The notes beneath the pieces were generated by a model. The model did no database searches and was not told the origin of the DNA. It saw nothing but the letters and a program-made list of their open reading frames with translations. From contig CAJJDO010000113.1 in assembly GCA_905183005.1 (NCBI GenBank), positions 164,465 through 228,464 on the forward strand: a stretch of DNA of 64,000 nt. Reading direction: 5' to 3'. Every line of letters starts with the position of its first letter. Position 1 is the stretch's first letter. This DNA is from Paramecium pentaurelia. Lineage: Eukaryota; Ciliophora; Oligohymenophorea; Peniculida; Parameciidae. This document shows, in pieces, positions 37,102-49,104 of this stretch. Made by a program: the position numbers and the translations under genes.

Positions 37102-38283
37102 TCAAAATTCCCTTCTCTCATATGGCGACCGAATATAAGATCTATCATATTATCTCGGTGAAATTACTCTTTTTCTCGTTTTATCTAAATGTTGTACTCC
37201 AACAAACCTTTCAGGAATCCTTTAAACTTCCCTTTATACATCAATCTCTCTATAAACATCAACTGGCTCTGAATACAATGGTACTTCCTTATAAATAGGA
37301 ACCTTTTAATAAATAGTAACATCTCTAAAAACAGGAACATCATGATATACTGGAACATCCTTATAAACAGGAATGTCCTTGTAAACATTTATTGATTTTT
37401 CTACTGGCACTTCCTTATAAACTGGAACCTCCTTATTTACAGTAACTTCCTTATATTGAGGTATGTAAATTGGAATTTCTTTAAAATTGATTTCAGAAGG
37501 CTTTTGTATTTCTTTTATCACTTCCTTAATAACTTCAATTGGTTTAATAACTTCTTTTATCACATCTCTTGGTACTTCAACTATTTAAGGGATTTCTTTA
37601 TATTCAATTTCTTTAACTATCTTTTCCTTTCTCTTCCTTTTAAGTAATTCATCATATTTAACTTAAAGCTCATGAAATTATATTTTAGTTTATTTGGCTT
37701 CTTCATGTAAACGAGCATTATCAATTTTTGCATAATCATCTTTAGGTAATTAAATTGGTTAAGGTTTAAGAGCTGTGAGCATAGTTATCATATCAGAATT
37801 CTCATTAGGCTTTTCTACTTCAGGAATACTAATATTATATTCTAAGACTTGTGAAGGTAATCCTTAAACTTTAACTTGCCTAATTAATTATTCCAAATGA
37901 TCCAATTCTTTTTCAAAATTAATATTTGGCTATTCAACTCTTTTATGATTTTTCTTAACGATTTGTTCTGCTTGAAATTGTTCCTAAATTTCACTAATAG
38001 ATTTTTTCTTCTTTTTCCTTGATTTCTTTTCTGCCATAGGTTGTTCTTAGATGATTATATATGGTTAATAGGTAATTGGAAAAGATTAAGGCTATTAAAT
38101 ACATATTGGATGACAATGACTATGATGAATTGGTTATGATGTTTCAATAACTCTTTCCACTTAAATTTCCCCTTAGTTTTACTTAGGTTGACTTTGTTAT
38201 CTAGTTTAAGGTTGAGCTATTTTAAACACTTATCTTAATTCATCAATCCCTTTAATACATAAATCGTTATGAATTTAAGACAT
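37102..38283 (-). CDS. alveolin/epiplasmin-like cortical protein
   Basis: 393 residues, no intron. The N-terminus is Gln/His/Pro-rich, then a basic patch (AEKKSRKKKKKS) and a coiled coil (HLEQLIRQ; LHEEAKQTKIQFHELQVKYDEL). Residues about 225-360 carry the hallmark: a run of Val/Pro/Lys/Tyr repeats such as EVIKPIEVIKEV, EIPIYIPQYKEV, EVPVYKEVPVEK, DIPVYKDVPVYHDV and KVPIYKEVPLY. These EKxVEVP/VPVY-type repeats define alveolins, the filament proteins under the alveolar sacs of alveolates, and the related ciliate epiplasmins. A basic Arg/Tyr-rich end (RQYDRSYIRSPYERR) closes it. It probably helps build the membrane skeleton of the cortex. Confidence 0.75.
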
Positions 38284-38464
38284 TTTATTATAATAAATAA
38301 GTCCAAATAAATTTTAATAAAATTTAAAAGCTACAAAATCTCTACTATTTATTCAAACTATGTCAGCAATTATAAGATTCTCAAGTAAATTGTTTTAATT
38401 TATTTTTTTATTTTCTAATATGAAAATTTATTTAAGTGAATAAATAACAGAAAAAAAATAATTA

Positions 38465-39322
38465 TCATTTCTTTACTCGAATGACTCTGTGTTTAACTTT
38501 CATAATGTCGATCAATTTTAATATATCTTTATTATTACTTTAATAAAAATTAGTTGCTTATGTTTTATTCAATTCACCAAAAGGCTTAATTTAAGATTAA
38601 CAATTAAACTGAGTTAAAGATAGTTGAGAATTGCATTTTATGTGTCTCTTCTTTTTATTTTTGCTAAGTGCATCGTTTAAAATACTTAAAGGTTTTAATC
38701 CAATCTCCTTTTTTGGTAATACATCTTTTAACATTTTTTCCATATAAATAGAAATCTTACTTTTTCTAGGTCCCTTTTAAGTAGGTTAAAATGGATGAAT
38801 AGATACTGTTTCTTCGAATTCTTCATCACGACTACTTAATATAATGTATAATAACCTTTACGGCTGCTTTATTGGTTATTAAACTGGTAATAAATGTACT
38901 GATTATACAACAGCAGGTCTTCTCACAGTTAAGTTTCGAACTGCTCTAAGTAGATGCATTTTCTTTTTTAGTCTTTTAATAGCTTCCATTTTGTATGTCA
39001 ATATAAAAATAATGGCATTTCCCACAGCTTTGAATCTTCTCAATGTTTTTTTTTTCTTTTAATTTCTATACTAGTATATGATTAAATACCTTGTTTCTTT
39101 TAAAGGTAATTCTCTATGTAATTTTAATGAAAATCCAACTAATTATCCACATTCTGAACAATCGCAACTTAAATTGCATTTATTTAAATCACTCTCAAAT
39201 TTATCAGTACTTTGGTATAGGATGGTTCTTCCTTTCTTTACGTTTGATGTATGCTTATAAGTTATGGATTTAACATGTTTTAATTCATAATAATCAGAAG
39301 GTGATAATGATCTCTCAGACAT
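38465..39322 (-). CDS. basic protein of unknown function with Cys cluster
   Basis: 277 residues with one 24-nt intron after GFSLKLHRELPLKET. The N-terminus includes a compact Cys group (CNLSCDCSECG, residues about 55-65). A very basic helix follows (RNQKKKKTLRRFKAVGNAII ... MEAIKRLKKKMHLLRAVRNL), resembling an IQ-type or nucleic-acid-binding segment. The rest is Lys-rich with a mid segment SSRDEEFEETVSIHPFQPTQ and a basic end (KLIDIMKVKHRVIRVKK). No family is recognised. Confidence 0.55.
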
Positions 39323-39590
39323 ATAAATAATCAAAAAATAAATTCATAGAAATTGAATATTATTAGATTTCACCTTTGACAATAATAATAAAAAGTAAGA
39401 AAGTAAATAAATATTTATTGAAAGATTCAATAGTAATAAATTACTTTTATAGCTTCTTATTCAAGAGATGTAGATATATAAGATTATAAGAGTATGAAGA
39501 ATTAATTAGGTTTGATACTAGTTTGTATATATTTGTATGAAATAAGGAAATTAATTAAATCATTTAATTAAAAATTAGATAACCTATATT

Positions 39591-39826
39591 ATGGATTCAA
39601 CAAAGGAAAGAGTAGAAGGTACAAGAGCCACAGTCATCGAAATAATTGGAAGAACAGGTAGAATTTATAAATATTGAATGCAGGTTCTAGAGGTGGTATT
39701 ACATAAGTTAAGGTTTAATTGGTTGGCTAATAAAGAACATTGATTAGAAATGTTATGGGACCAGTCAGAAAAGGTGACACATTGGAACTTATGGAATGTG
39801 AAAGAGAAGCCAGAAGATTAAGATGA
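39591..39826 (+). CDS. RPS28: 40S ribosomal protein eS28 (RPS28)
   Basis: 69 residues, the usual length of eS28, with one 26-nt intron (39658-39683) inside the Gly codon of GRTGSRGG. The sequence follows the family from end to end: RATVIEIIGRTGSRGGITQVKVQL, then TLIRNVMGPVRKGDTLELMECEREARRLR, the last block being the eS28 signature. It sits at the mRNA exit site of the small ribosomal subunit. Identification is secure. Confidence 0.95.
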
Positions 39827-39876
39827 TCTAAAGTACATTTAATATACAATTTGCCACATATTTAATTATTTTCTTT

Positions 39877-41043
39877 ATGAAATTTACATTGATTATAGTA
39901 GAATCATTTGCACAAGATCTCTATTTTGTGAGTGATTCTGAAACATAATGCTTAATTGTTCAAGAGAAGTATAACAATTTAACAATTAATTCTTATTATT
40001 TTTATGAAGAGTACAAATCAGAATCATCAAAATTCATATTTCATTTCATTGGAAAATTGCATAAATCTCTATTAATATATATGCATTAATGAGTGAAATA
40101 ATAATAGTAATTAAACTAAATAATCAAAAAGATTGGATCTCTATAGATTATTATTTGAGACCTAATTGAGAAGTTTAAAATACAATTTCAAAATAAACTG
40201 CTTAAAATAGATTCTTATCTATCTCAAACCCTTATTTTAATAATAGGAATATCAACAATATCAATTACTAATACAGAAAAAAAGATAAATTTATAAGTAA
40301 ATGTTAAAATAAAATATTTACAAGAAAGATGAAGTACTTATAAAAAGATAGAAATATAAAATTAATGAATTTTATTTGAGAATAAATAGAGAAAGAATAA
40401 TCATCATATAAGGTTCTTCAGCAAGATGATTGATAAATATTATTGTGTTAATACTTGATGATATGTTTTACATGAGAATATTCAAATTTTGGAAATACCT
40501 AATTATGTATTCTTTATTGATATAAAGTCCATACTTAAAAGACAATCAATTGAAATCCAAGAATAATTTAATCATCAATGCTGAATGAATTTAGAATAAT
40601 CATAATGTACTTTTAAAATTCTTTTATACTCAAAATTATTCAGGTAATCAAATTTTCAATTCAAATTCTGAAGTATATCAATATCCCTGGTTAACATCGT
40701 TGAAGATTTGTATACTATAAACTTATATTCCTAAATTGATCTTTATTTATGCTGTTTATTTTAATATAAAATACTTAGTTTTATTCATAAATATTTTAGA
40801 TTTGACTTTAGTATATATTATTAACTTTTTATTTTTAAACCATCTTGATATATAATCTAAAAGTATTTGTGATAGTGATTAAAGTAATTCAATATTGAAA
40901 ATGTGGATAATAATATAGATTTAGTATATTAACCCTATGATGAAGGTTATTTGAATGTTTTAGTAAATATTTATTTATATTTATTAATATAAAAGGAAGA
41001 TATTCTTAATTGGATTTTCAAATACTTTTTGTTTAATTAATTT
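39877..41043 (+). pseudogene. decayed or unresolved coding region
   Basis: About 1.2 kb with several coding-looking plus-strand stretches that do not join into one gene. ATG 39877 opens a 71-codon frame with a secretory-looking start (MKFTLIIVESFAQDLYF) that stops at 40090. A second frame (40097-40426) encodes a helical sequence (RLDLYRLLFETQLRSLKYNF, then QQQEYQQYQLL). After TGA 40427 the same frame continues with DDMFYMRIFKFWKYLIMY, meets another TGA near 40580, and resumes with VYQYPWLTSLKICIL and hydrophobic helices up to the next gene. Simple introns do not remove the stops. It is either a dead gene copy or a complex structure I cannot solve. Confidence 0.4.
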
Positions 41044-42034
41044 ATGTCTCTTACAGCTTTAAGAGCATCAGTTTCATTCTTAACATTAAACTCCCTACTC
41101 TAAATATACGAGAATCAACCTGTAGAATTTTGGGATTCAAATTAAATGATGTCTCATCCAAAATTAACTCCTATATTCTAATCAAATCAAGTAATTATTA
41201 TTTCAATTAACCTTAGTATTTGAATTTATTAGCTGGCTTTTTCACTCTTACATTAATTGATATATCTAATAAACTTTAATTTGCAAATTCAATTGCAGTT
41301 GCCACATCCGTTATCATCTAAAATTTGAAGTATTTATTATCATCTATAATATAATAGTTTGTTTTTACCAAAGACTTTCAATATGATATCTATCTATTTT
41401 TAATTGATCATTCTCATTTCCCAACTCTTTATGTTGTTTTCCTCATATTATGAAAAATTGTAATTCGATAAAATACCTTAACCTCGTTCCTCATTTCAAT
41501 TTTAAGAAAGTGTTAAAGAATAAAAAACAATCAAAAAATAAACATAGAAAAAGTAAATCTCTCATAAAAAAAAAGAAAAAGTATAACAAAAATAATTACA
41601 ATCAAAATAAGAACTATAAATTGAAAAAATTGAATAAGCAGATAATACAGAAGTAGAATCAATAGAAAATGATTTTACAGAATTTATGAAGCAACCATCA
41701 AATGATTAAACTATTACAGAAATAGAAACAGAAAATTTATATGAAGTTAATCATGCTGACTTATCCTAAATTTCATAAGTTAAAGAAGATTCAAGTATTT
41801 ATTATATATAAAACCTTTTTAGAATTGACATTTTAACTTAAATTCAATGGCGAATTTACTAATTTAAATTGTACTTTTGAAACATTTGATTCAACTATGA
41901 ACATTTTAAATTCATCATACACCTTAGAACAAATTAAACAAATTAAAATACATTTGTTATTAAACCTTTATGATGAAAATGAAGACTGTTCTTGTAGACT
42001 CTGGTGTCTAAAGAAACTTTTATCATATAACTGA
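41044..42034 (+). CDS. membrane protein with acidic C-terminal half
   Basis: 302 residues with introns of 26 nt (41191-41216), 28 nt and 28 nt, which join what otherwise look like two overlapping genes near 41450. The N-terminal half has three or four hydrophobic helices (ASVSFLTLNSLLQIY, YLNLLAGFFTLTLI, a weaker segment near NSIAVATSVII, and IYFQLIILISQLFMLF). The C-terminal half is Gln/Lys/Glu-rich with a probable coiled coil (QSKQELQIEKIEQ) and ends with a folded-looking segment (KLTFQLKFNGEFTNLNCTF; Cys-rich CSCRLWC). The frame is open upstream of the chosen ATG, so extra 5' exons are possible. No family is recognised. Confidence 0.55.
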
Positions 42035-42119
42035 TGTTATAACTTCCTTAAATTTCCTTTGTGTGTGATTTATTATGTCATTTTCATTTAATTATTTATT
42101 TTTTTAATCTATGTAAGCC

Positions 42120-43241
42120 ATGGGATTATTTGATTTTCTGGATGGAATTCCAGATGATTATGTTCCAAAACAAAGAATGACAGCAGAAGAAACAGAAGAA
42201 GCCTTCATTTATCTCAAAAATCATCCTCTCTTTATAGATCATATCCCAGAAGACATTGAAAACTATCCTGAATTATTAGCATTGTAAAATCTCTAATATG
42301 ATGATACACCTGTTAACATTGCTACATCATTACTCAAAAATGCAAATGAAATTATGAAAAAAGATGGAGATAAGAAATATTTCTAAAAGAAAGCTTATGA
42401 AGTTTATACTGATGCAATTGAATAAGATTGTGGAGATAAAGAACTTATGGCTAAATTATTTAGTAATAGAGCTTTAATTTCTTATAAATAAAGTATTCTA
42501 TCAAATTATATCATTAGAAAACTATAAATGTGCAATCTAAGATTGTAAATGGGCAATAGAAAATGATCCTAAATTTATAAAACCTTATTTTAGATGTGCA
42601 TAATGTCTGTATCAAATACTCCATTTCAGTGAGGCTCTAAAATTTTGCAATCTTGCACTAGAAATATCTAAAGAAAAAGAAATTGAAGAACTTAAAAAAT
42701 TAATTCTTTAATAAATTGAAAAGCAAGAAAAAAAAAATGAAGAAGAAAAGAAATTATAATAATTATATGCTATTTGTAATTAGAAAGGTATAAGAATGGG
42801 TCCCTCTAAAATAACTTTGCCTCCAGAATATCAAGTATATGAATTTTAAACAACTTTTAGCCATAAAAAATATCATTAGAATAAGTTAGTCCTCCTATTT
42901 TAACTGTTCCTATGTTAGTCACTTACCCTGAATTTAAATAAAGAGACTTCATTTAATATTGCTCAGAATAAACAAAACTATATTAAATCTTGGCCCCATT
43001 ATTTCAAACTCCTTTGCCATGGGATCAAGATCAAAAATACAACTTGAATAATATTGAATGCTATATTGAATTAGATGATGGAAATTATGCCAAATTGAAC
43101 ATTAAGGCCAAAATGCTCTCCATCATGTAAGGTTACAAAGTAACTGTGAGAGAATTTATAGAAATACTTTTAGTCTGTCCAGGTACAAATTATTACTAGA
43201 AATAATTCAGATCAGAATATCATATATTAAATGATTAATGA
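42120..43241 (+). CDS. TTC4: TTC4/Cns1-type Hsp90 co-chaperone
   Basis: 356 residues with introns of 25 and 26 nt. It begins MGLFDFLDGIPDDY, then HPLFIDHIPEDIENYPELLALQNLQYD as in TTC4, followed by TPR motifs (KNANEIMKKDGDKKYFQKKA, SNRALISYKQ, YKCAIQDCKWAIENDPKFIK, AEALK-like FSEALKFCNLALEI) and a charged helix. The C-terminal wheel-like domain is present (YPEFKQRDFIQYC, PLPWDQDQKYNLNNIECYIE, then VREFIEILLVCPGTNYY). TTC4/Cns1 binds the Hsp90 and Hsp70 C-termini and is essential for client folding. It converges with the PEGR-repeat gene, 34 bp between stop codons. Confidence 0.85.
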
Positions 43242-43275
43242 TAAAATTTGTTTATAAAATAAAAGTATTAAACTA

Positions 43276-46200
43276 TCATATTCTACCATCTCTTCTCTAA
43301 ATATCATATATTCCAACTTTGGTTTCAACTTAACCCTTTGGACTTAATACTTATAAATAAATTTTATATTTATACATTTTTGGAATCCCTAATCTTGAGA
43401 TTTCATTCTCTAAAAATCATTTGGATCATTTCCTAATGATGGCTTAAGTAATTGTTTTGATCTAACATAACCTTAATATTCCTCCCTATCTTAAACAGCA
43501 GTTCTTTAATAACCCATTTTACTATTTGTAAAACTAGCCACTCTTTCTCCCATTCCTATTCTATTGAATCCTCTCTCTCTATCATATTATCTGTTCATTT
43601 GTTGTTCTCCTCTCAACATATTTTCTGCAGCTTAATTACCAATTATTTTTCTATTTGTTCCTCTCTCTAATCCCAATCTATCAATTACTGATGTATCTTC
43701 ATGATAACTCAATCTCTATCCTTAATCATTATATTCCCTTCTTAAATACCTTTCTTCTGGCTACTAAGGCTTTCCAAAACTTGTTTCTGGTCTTATCCTA
43801 CCATCAAACTCTTTTCTTTTTCCAAATTCTGACAGATTCTCCTCCATTTCTTGCCTACCATAAGCATTTCTTCTATCAATTTCTTCCCTCACCTTTCCAT
43901 ACTCAGGTCTTCCTAAATCTTTTCTGCCAATAATGTCTTATTATTGTGAATATTTTTAATCAAATTACCTATCACCAAACTTATCATCAAATCCTCTTTA
44001 ATATTGATTTCTACTCTCCATAGGAGCTCTTTATTCAAAAGTTCCTCTTTCCTCAAAAGGTCTACTTTATATTGGAGGCCTAGTACCAAACTATTCTCTG
44101 TTTCCATCGAATCCAGTTCTTCCATCAAGAAGAGGGGTTCCTTAATATCGATCTTCCTCGCATGTCCTATTAAATCCCCCTCGACCATCAACCTACTATT
44201 ATATACCATCCATTAATCCTGGTCTTCCTTCAGGGAACCCAGGTCTTCCTTGAAATCCTAATCTTCCTTCAGGTAATCCAGGTCTTCCTTCAGGGAATCC
44301 AGGTCTTCCTTCAGGGAATCCAGTTCTTCCTTCAGGGAACCCAGTTCTTCCTTCAGGGAATCCAGGTCTTCCTTGAAATCCTAATCTTCCTTCAGGTAAT
44401 CCAAGTCTTCCTTCAGGGAATCCAGTTCTTCCTTCAGGGAATCCAGGTTTTCCTTCATATCCTAATCTTCCTTCAGGTAGTCCAAGTCTTCCTTCAAATC
44501 CTAATCTTCCTTCAGGTAGTCCAGGTCTTCCTTCAGTTAGTCCAGGTCTTCCTTCAGGGAATCCAAGCCTTCCTTCAACGAACCCAGGTTTTCCTTCAGG
44601 TAATCCAGGTCTTCCTTCAAATTCAGGTCTTCTTTCAAATCCAGGTTTTCCTTCAGGGAACCCAGGTCTTCTTTCAGGTAATCCAAATCTTCCTTCAAAT
44701 CCTGGTCTCGCCTCGTGTAATTCTGGTCTTCCTTCAGGGAATCCAGATCTCCCTTCCATTAATCTAGGTTTTCCTTCTTAACCATCTCTATATTCCATTT
44801 ATCCATCTTAAATAGATCGGCCATCTGAATATTTTCTATAATTCATTCCTTATCTCACTTCTTATAATCCAGGACCATTAACAGGGGTTTCTTGAAATTA
44901 GGTTTATTATGGTTATCTTACTTCATATTGATATTTTCCATCCATACCTTACCTATATCCTGATTATTAATATCTTTCATAATTTTACCCTTACAATTGT
45001 CGATCTTAAGGAGGTAATCTTTAGTCAACTTCAGATTTTCCTTCTGGGCCAAATCTTGCTTAATAAGGAGATCTATTTTAAACATCATGTCTTCTTTCAA
45101 ATTCAGGATGTTCTAATCTTTTTTCAATCTCAACCCGATCAGGTCTTTTTTAAAAAGGTGATCTCTAATCTTAAATTTAAGGTCTAGTTTCATATGGGTT
45201 TACATTTCTTCTCTCATCATAAGGATTGAGCATTCTTCTTTGATCATCTAAAGGAGGTTTCATATCATAAAATTATTATTACTAAGTTCTTCCTTGTAGA
45301 TAAGGATTAGTAAATTATGATTGATTAAATCTTCCTTCTTATTACATTTGATCATCATAACCTCTTTTTTCATTAATTCTTCCTTCAATTGGAGTTTTAG
45401 ATCCTTCTTAAGGTCTTGTTAGTTAAATTTATTATCTCTAAGAGTATTCTTAAGATTTTGCAGTATTTCTTTAATCAGAGAAACCTTGATCTGCTCCACC
45501 TCTTTAATTAAATTCTCTTCTTTCTAATACTCTTTTATCTTATTCTAAAAAATCATTATTGTCAGATTTTCTTGTATAATCAGATGCTCTTATCAATCTA
45601 TCCATTCTTTCAGGCTATTCTTATTATCCTCCTAATGTTCTTATTCTTTCCTAATCATATCTAGCTTTATCTCCTTAATCAATTGGGTTCTACTTCATTT
45701 CAAAAGCACTCATCTATCTCTAAGGGATTCTAGGATCCTAATCAGGATACATTCTTTTGTATTCAGGTAATTGAAAATCTCTTTTTTATTCTGATTATTA
45801 GACATCTCTACGATAATTATCTTATCTTGATTATGGAGTATAGGCACTCATGTTTGTATTTGGATCAAAAGGAGTTCTAGTATCAATTGGATCTCTTTTT
45901 TTGTTATCAAGATTCCCATAAGGACTAGTAATTTCTCTTTGATTTAATAATCGCTATTCTTATTTGTAATTAACTTAATCTAAAGGCTTTCTTTGTTCTC
46001 CTTCTTAATATGCACGAATAAATGGTTTTGTTTGTTCTTACTCATGGTTATTGTTTACAGATTGCTTTAGATATGGGTTATTGTTAGATGCCATTTTTAA
46101 TGGTTCTCCTGTTTGACGATTTTAATCAATCTGATTTGATTTATATGGAGCTTATCTTTCATAACCCTTTAATAAATAAGCGCTGCAATTTTAATCTAAA

Positions 46201-46319
46201 GGATTTGAATTTTCTTTTTTGAAATTCACATCAGCTTATGGTGATATCATTTTCATGGTTTAATAATCTAATTATCTATCTACTTTTTCATTTGATCTTA
46301 AATGTCTTTCTTACATCAT
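43276..46319 (-). CDS. giant Arg/Gln-rich protein with PEGR repeats
   Basis: 1005 residues with one 26-nt intron close to the 3' end. About 500 residues of Gln/Arg/Asp-rich, probably disordered sequence (for example YDQERIRTLGGQQEQPERM) come first. A block of 25-30 tandem repeats of the form GRPGFPEGRPGL / GRLGFEGR (44200-44760) follows, then more Arg/Asp/Gly-rich sequence (EERGTFEQRAPMESRNQYQR) and a short folded-looking tail (LLSPKGQVETKVGIYDIQRR). No known domain is present. Composition (Arg, Gly, Glu, Gln) suggests an intrinsically disordered structural or RNA-associated protein. The repeat region has clearly higher GC than its surroundings. Confidence 0.65.
44205..44760 (-). repeat. tandem PEGR-coding minisatellite
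   Basis: A degenerate 15- to 21-bp repeat (plus strand: ggtcttccttcagggaatcca and variants), about 25-30 copies, entirely in frame inside the Arg/Gln-rich gene. Unit lengths of 15 and 21 bp alternate and all are multiples of three, so copy-number change would not break the frame. Confidence 0.85.
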
Positions 46320-46483
46320 CCTTTTTGAATATAACTTTGATTAATCTGTTAAAATAAAAATTGCAGTTAATAAAGTATATATTTTTCAATGTTTTTATGA
46401 TATTGTTATCATAATAGTTTAAAACATGTAAATTATAGAAAAGATCTTATTGATTGATTGACATAATTTAATTATTCAATAAA

Positions 46484-47673
46484 ATGAATTATTAGAATCC
46501 TCAATAAAGAACACCAAAAGCACTTAAGATTAATATTGTAACTATTTTAATTCTTTAATATCATAGCCATCACCAATATTAAGAACCTAATTAAGTCCAA
46601 CTCAATTTTCTTCACCAAAACGTGTAGTCCCTGTTACAGAGATTATACGCATTATTCCTAATGATTTACCTGGGACTCCTTAAAAAGAATCAATTAGAAA
46701 GGCTGAATTGAGTGTCCCTGAACTTTAGATTTTTTTGGATGATTTATTGAAAAGATATGATAAATTAGCTTAAGATCTTCAAAAGTCAACTTAAAAAGAA
46801 ATTCAATTATAAAATGAAATGAATAATCTATAATAAGATACAAATAACAAATTATAAGCAATTTATACAGAGAATTAAATATTATAAGAAACTTTGAAGA
46901 ATAAAGATTAGGAAATCATAATTCTAAATTAATAAATAGAAAGATTGAAAGAATAACAAATTAAAGAAATTTAAGATTTGAAATAAGAAAATGAACATGT
47001 TCTTGGAATATTAACAGATAAATTATAATAAATGAATATATTTGCTAAAGAGAAAATTTCAGAACTTGAATAAATAAAAAGTTTATTATAATTAAGAGAT
47101 CAAGAGGTTTTGGAATGGAGAAGTAGAAAAAATATTGCAGATTCAAACAATTAAGAAATAAAGTAAGAAATTATATATCAAGTAATTTGAAATTTAAGAT
47201 ATCCAAGTTGGAGTAAGAATATAATTAATTAATAAAAGAAGATTAAAATTTGAAATCATAATTTCAATAAAAGGATAATGAAATAAATATTTTGAGAAAT
47301 AAAGTAATAATATATTTTGTATGTTTAGTTATAATAAGGATTTTCATAGAATGATTAACAATTATTTGAAGAATTAGAATAAGCCAGATAGGAAATTAAG
47401 TATTATTAAGAATAATTAATGTAATATGAGAAAAATCAAGACTTTGTAGATCTAGATGATTAAGAAGACAAAATATAGGTTTTATAAAATGAAATAAAAA
47501 GATTAAATAAATAGGTTTGTATTTAAATTAATTATTTTAATTAGTTAATTGATATGAGACATGAATTAGAGAATTATAGAATTCATTAATCTGAAAATGA
47601 ATTTTTAAAGAGTAAACTTTCAGATAAGTAAAATTAAATTAGAGATTAAAAATTACGAAATGCTTAATTTTGA
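46484..47673 (+). CDS. coiled-coil protein
   Basis: 359 residues after introns of 29, 26, 25 and 30 nt. The N-terminus is Pro/Ser-rich (residues 1-75: RTPKALKINIPSPILR, then SPKRVVPVTEIIRI). It is followed by an almost unbroken heptad coiled coil (LLKRYDKLAQDLQKSTQKEI, ENQILQETLKNKDQEI, LKEQQIKEIQDLKQENEHVL) to the end. No head domain is recognised. Such proteins are common in basal bodies and the cortex of ciliates, but nothing here fixes the location. Confidence 0.65.
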
Positions 47674-47811
47674 ATTATAAATTATTTATTTACAATTATA
47701 TTATTTAAATGTACTTTATCTTATAGAGTAATTCATTCATTAGAAATATATTTATATATATTTTTTATATTAATTGATAGAAAATTTGTAAATAAATTTA
47801 ATTTCAAAATA

Positions 47812-49104
47812 ATGTTTGGATTTCCATTTTCTGGTCCTTTTGGTGCTTTTCCTTAATTCATGGATGAAGAAATGGATTAAGATTTATATGATCAATTTCC
47901 TTAGTAAGAAGATGTAGATAATAAAGAACTCTATGAATTATTAGAGATTCCACCTTAATCAGATATAGCTACTGTTAAATAGGCATATAAGACTTTAGCT
48001 AAAAAATATCATCCAGATAGACCTGGAGGTAGTTAACAAAAATTTTAATTAATCTAAAAAGCAAATGAAGTCCTATCTGATCCAGAGAAAAAAAAGATTT
48101 ATGATAAATAAGGAAAATAAGGATTATTGAGAAAATTAAATGTCAAGAATTAATAATTTAAAAAATGTGATCCTTATAAATTAGAACATAAAATTACATT
48201 AAAAGATGTTTATCAAGGAGCATATCATAAAAAAAATTTAAATAACGTTTAAAGAACATGTGAAAGTTGTTAAGGTTAAGGTGGAAAACAATCTACTAAT
48301 TGCCAATCATGTAGAGGATAAAAAATTGTATAAATGCTTGTCGAAGTTTAACCTGGATTGAATGTTGTATAATAAGCTCCTTGTCCTGATTGTAAAGGGT
48401 AATTTATTTATTCTATTTCTTTAGAAAAGGTAAGATATTTTTAAAAGGCAATGAATGTAAATAATGTAAAGGAATAGGTAGATTAGATGGAGAAGTAGAA
48501 ATTGAAATTCCTATTGAGAAAGGAGTTCCAGATGGATATTGTATAAAATTATATGGCAAAGGAAATTAAAAAGTAAGGAAATTGTTTTTTATTTAATTAG
48601 CCAGGATATGAGAATGGAGATGTTCATGTATATTTGTAAATTGAGCAACATCCACAATATATAAGAAAAGGTACAGATCTATTCTATTAAAAAACAATCT
48701 CACTCAAAGAAGCTCTTACAGGATTAAGTTTAGAATTAGAAACTTTGGATGATAAAATAATTAATGTGATAACAAATTAAATTATTAAACCAAATTCAAT
48801 AATGACAGTTAAAGAAAAAGGATTACCAACTTTTAAAGATGAACTTCATTTTGGAGATTTACATATTTAATTCAATATAGAATTTCCTACTTAGTTAAAT
48901 TAAAATATTAAAAACTAAATAAATGATGTATATTTGTAATTTAATATTAAGATATTACCTGGACCTAATATTACAATGAAAAATGCAAATGCTTATAAAT
49001 TAGAGGAATTTTAATTGGGAGAATTTGAAAAGCATTTAGCTAAATAAGAAGAAAATGAAGAGGATGATCCTAATCAAATAAGAGTTGATTGCTCAATATT
49101 TTGA
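47812..49104 (+). CDS. type I DnaJ (Hsp40) co-chaperone
   Basis: 412 residues, introns of 26 and 28 nt. It starts with a Gly/Phe-rich leader (MFGFPFSGPFGAFPQF) ahead of the J domain (KELYELLEIPPQSDIATVKQ ... KKYHPDRPGG, HPD near residue 66). The zinc finger has four CxxCxG-type motifs: CESCQGQG, CQSCRGQ, CPDCKG and CKQCKGIG. The substrate-binding C-terminal domains follow (VEIEIPIEKGVPDG, KLYGKGNQKPGYENGDVHVYL, IEQHPQYIRKGTDLF), and the tail is acidic. The G/F region usually following the J domain is nearly absent. It stimulates Hsp70 ATPase and delivers substrates, and is probably cytosolic. Confidence 0.88.

Noticed and set aside
41450..41656. Separate Lys-rich small gene overlapping the previous stop by ATGA
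   Set aside because: A 28-nt intron at the end of the upstream exon joins both parts into one continuous frame, a better explanation than overlapping genes.
44205..44760. Regular short repeats that could suggest a CRISPR array
   Set aside because: Units are degenerate, contiguous without unique spacers, multiples of three and in frame within a gene: a coding minisatellite.
44909..45187. Plus-strand frame over the Arg/Gln-rich gene
   Set aside because: Shadow of the real minus-strand gene 43276-46319, which is open for 3 kb in the ciliate code.
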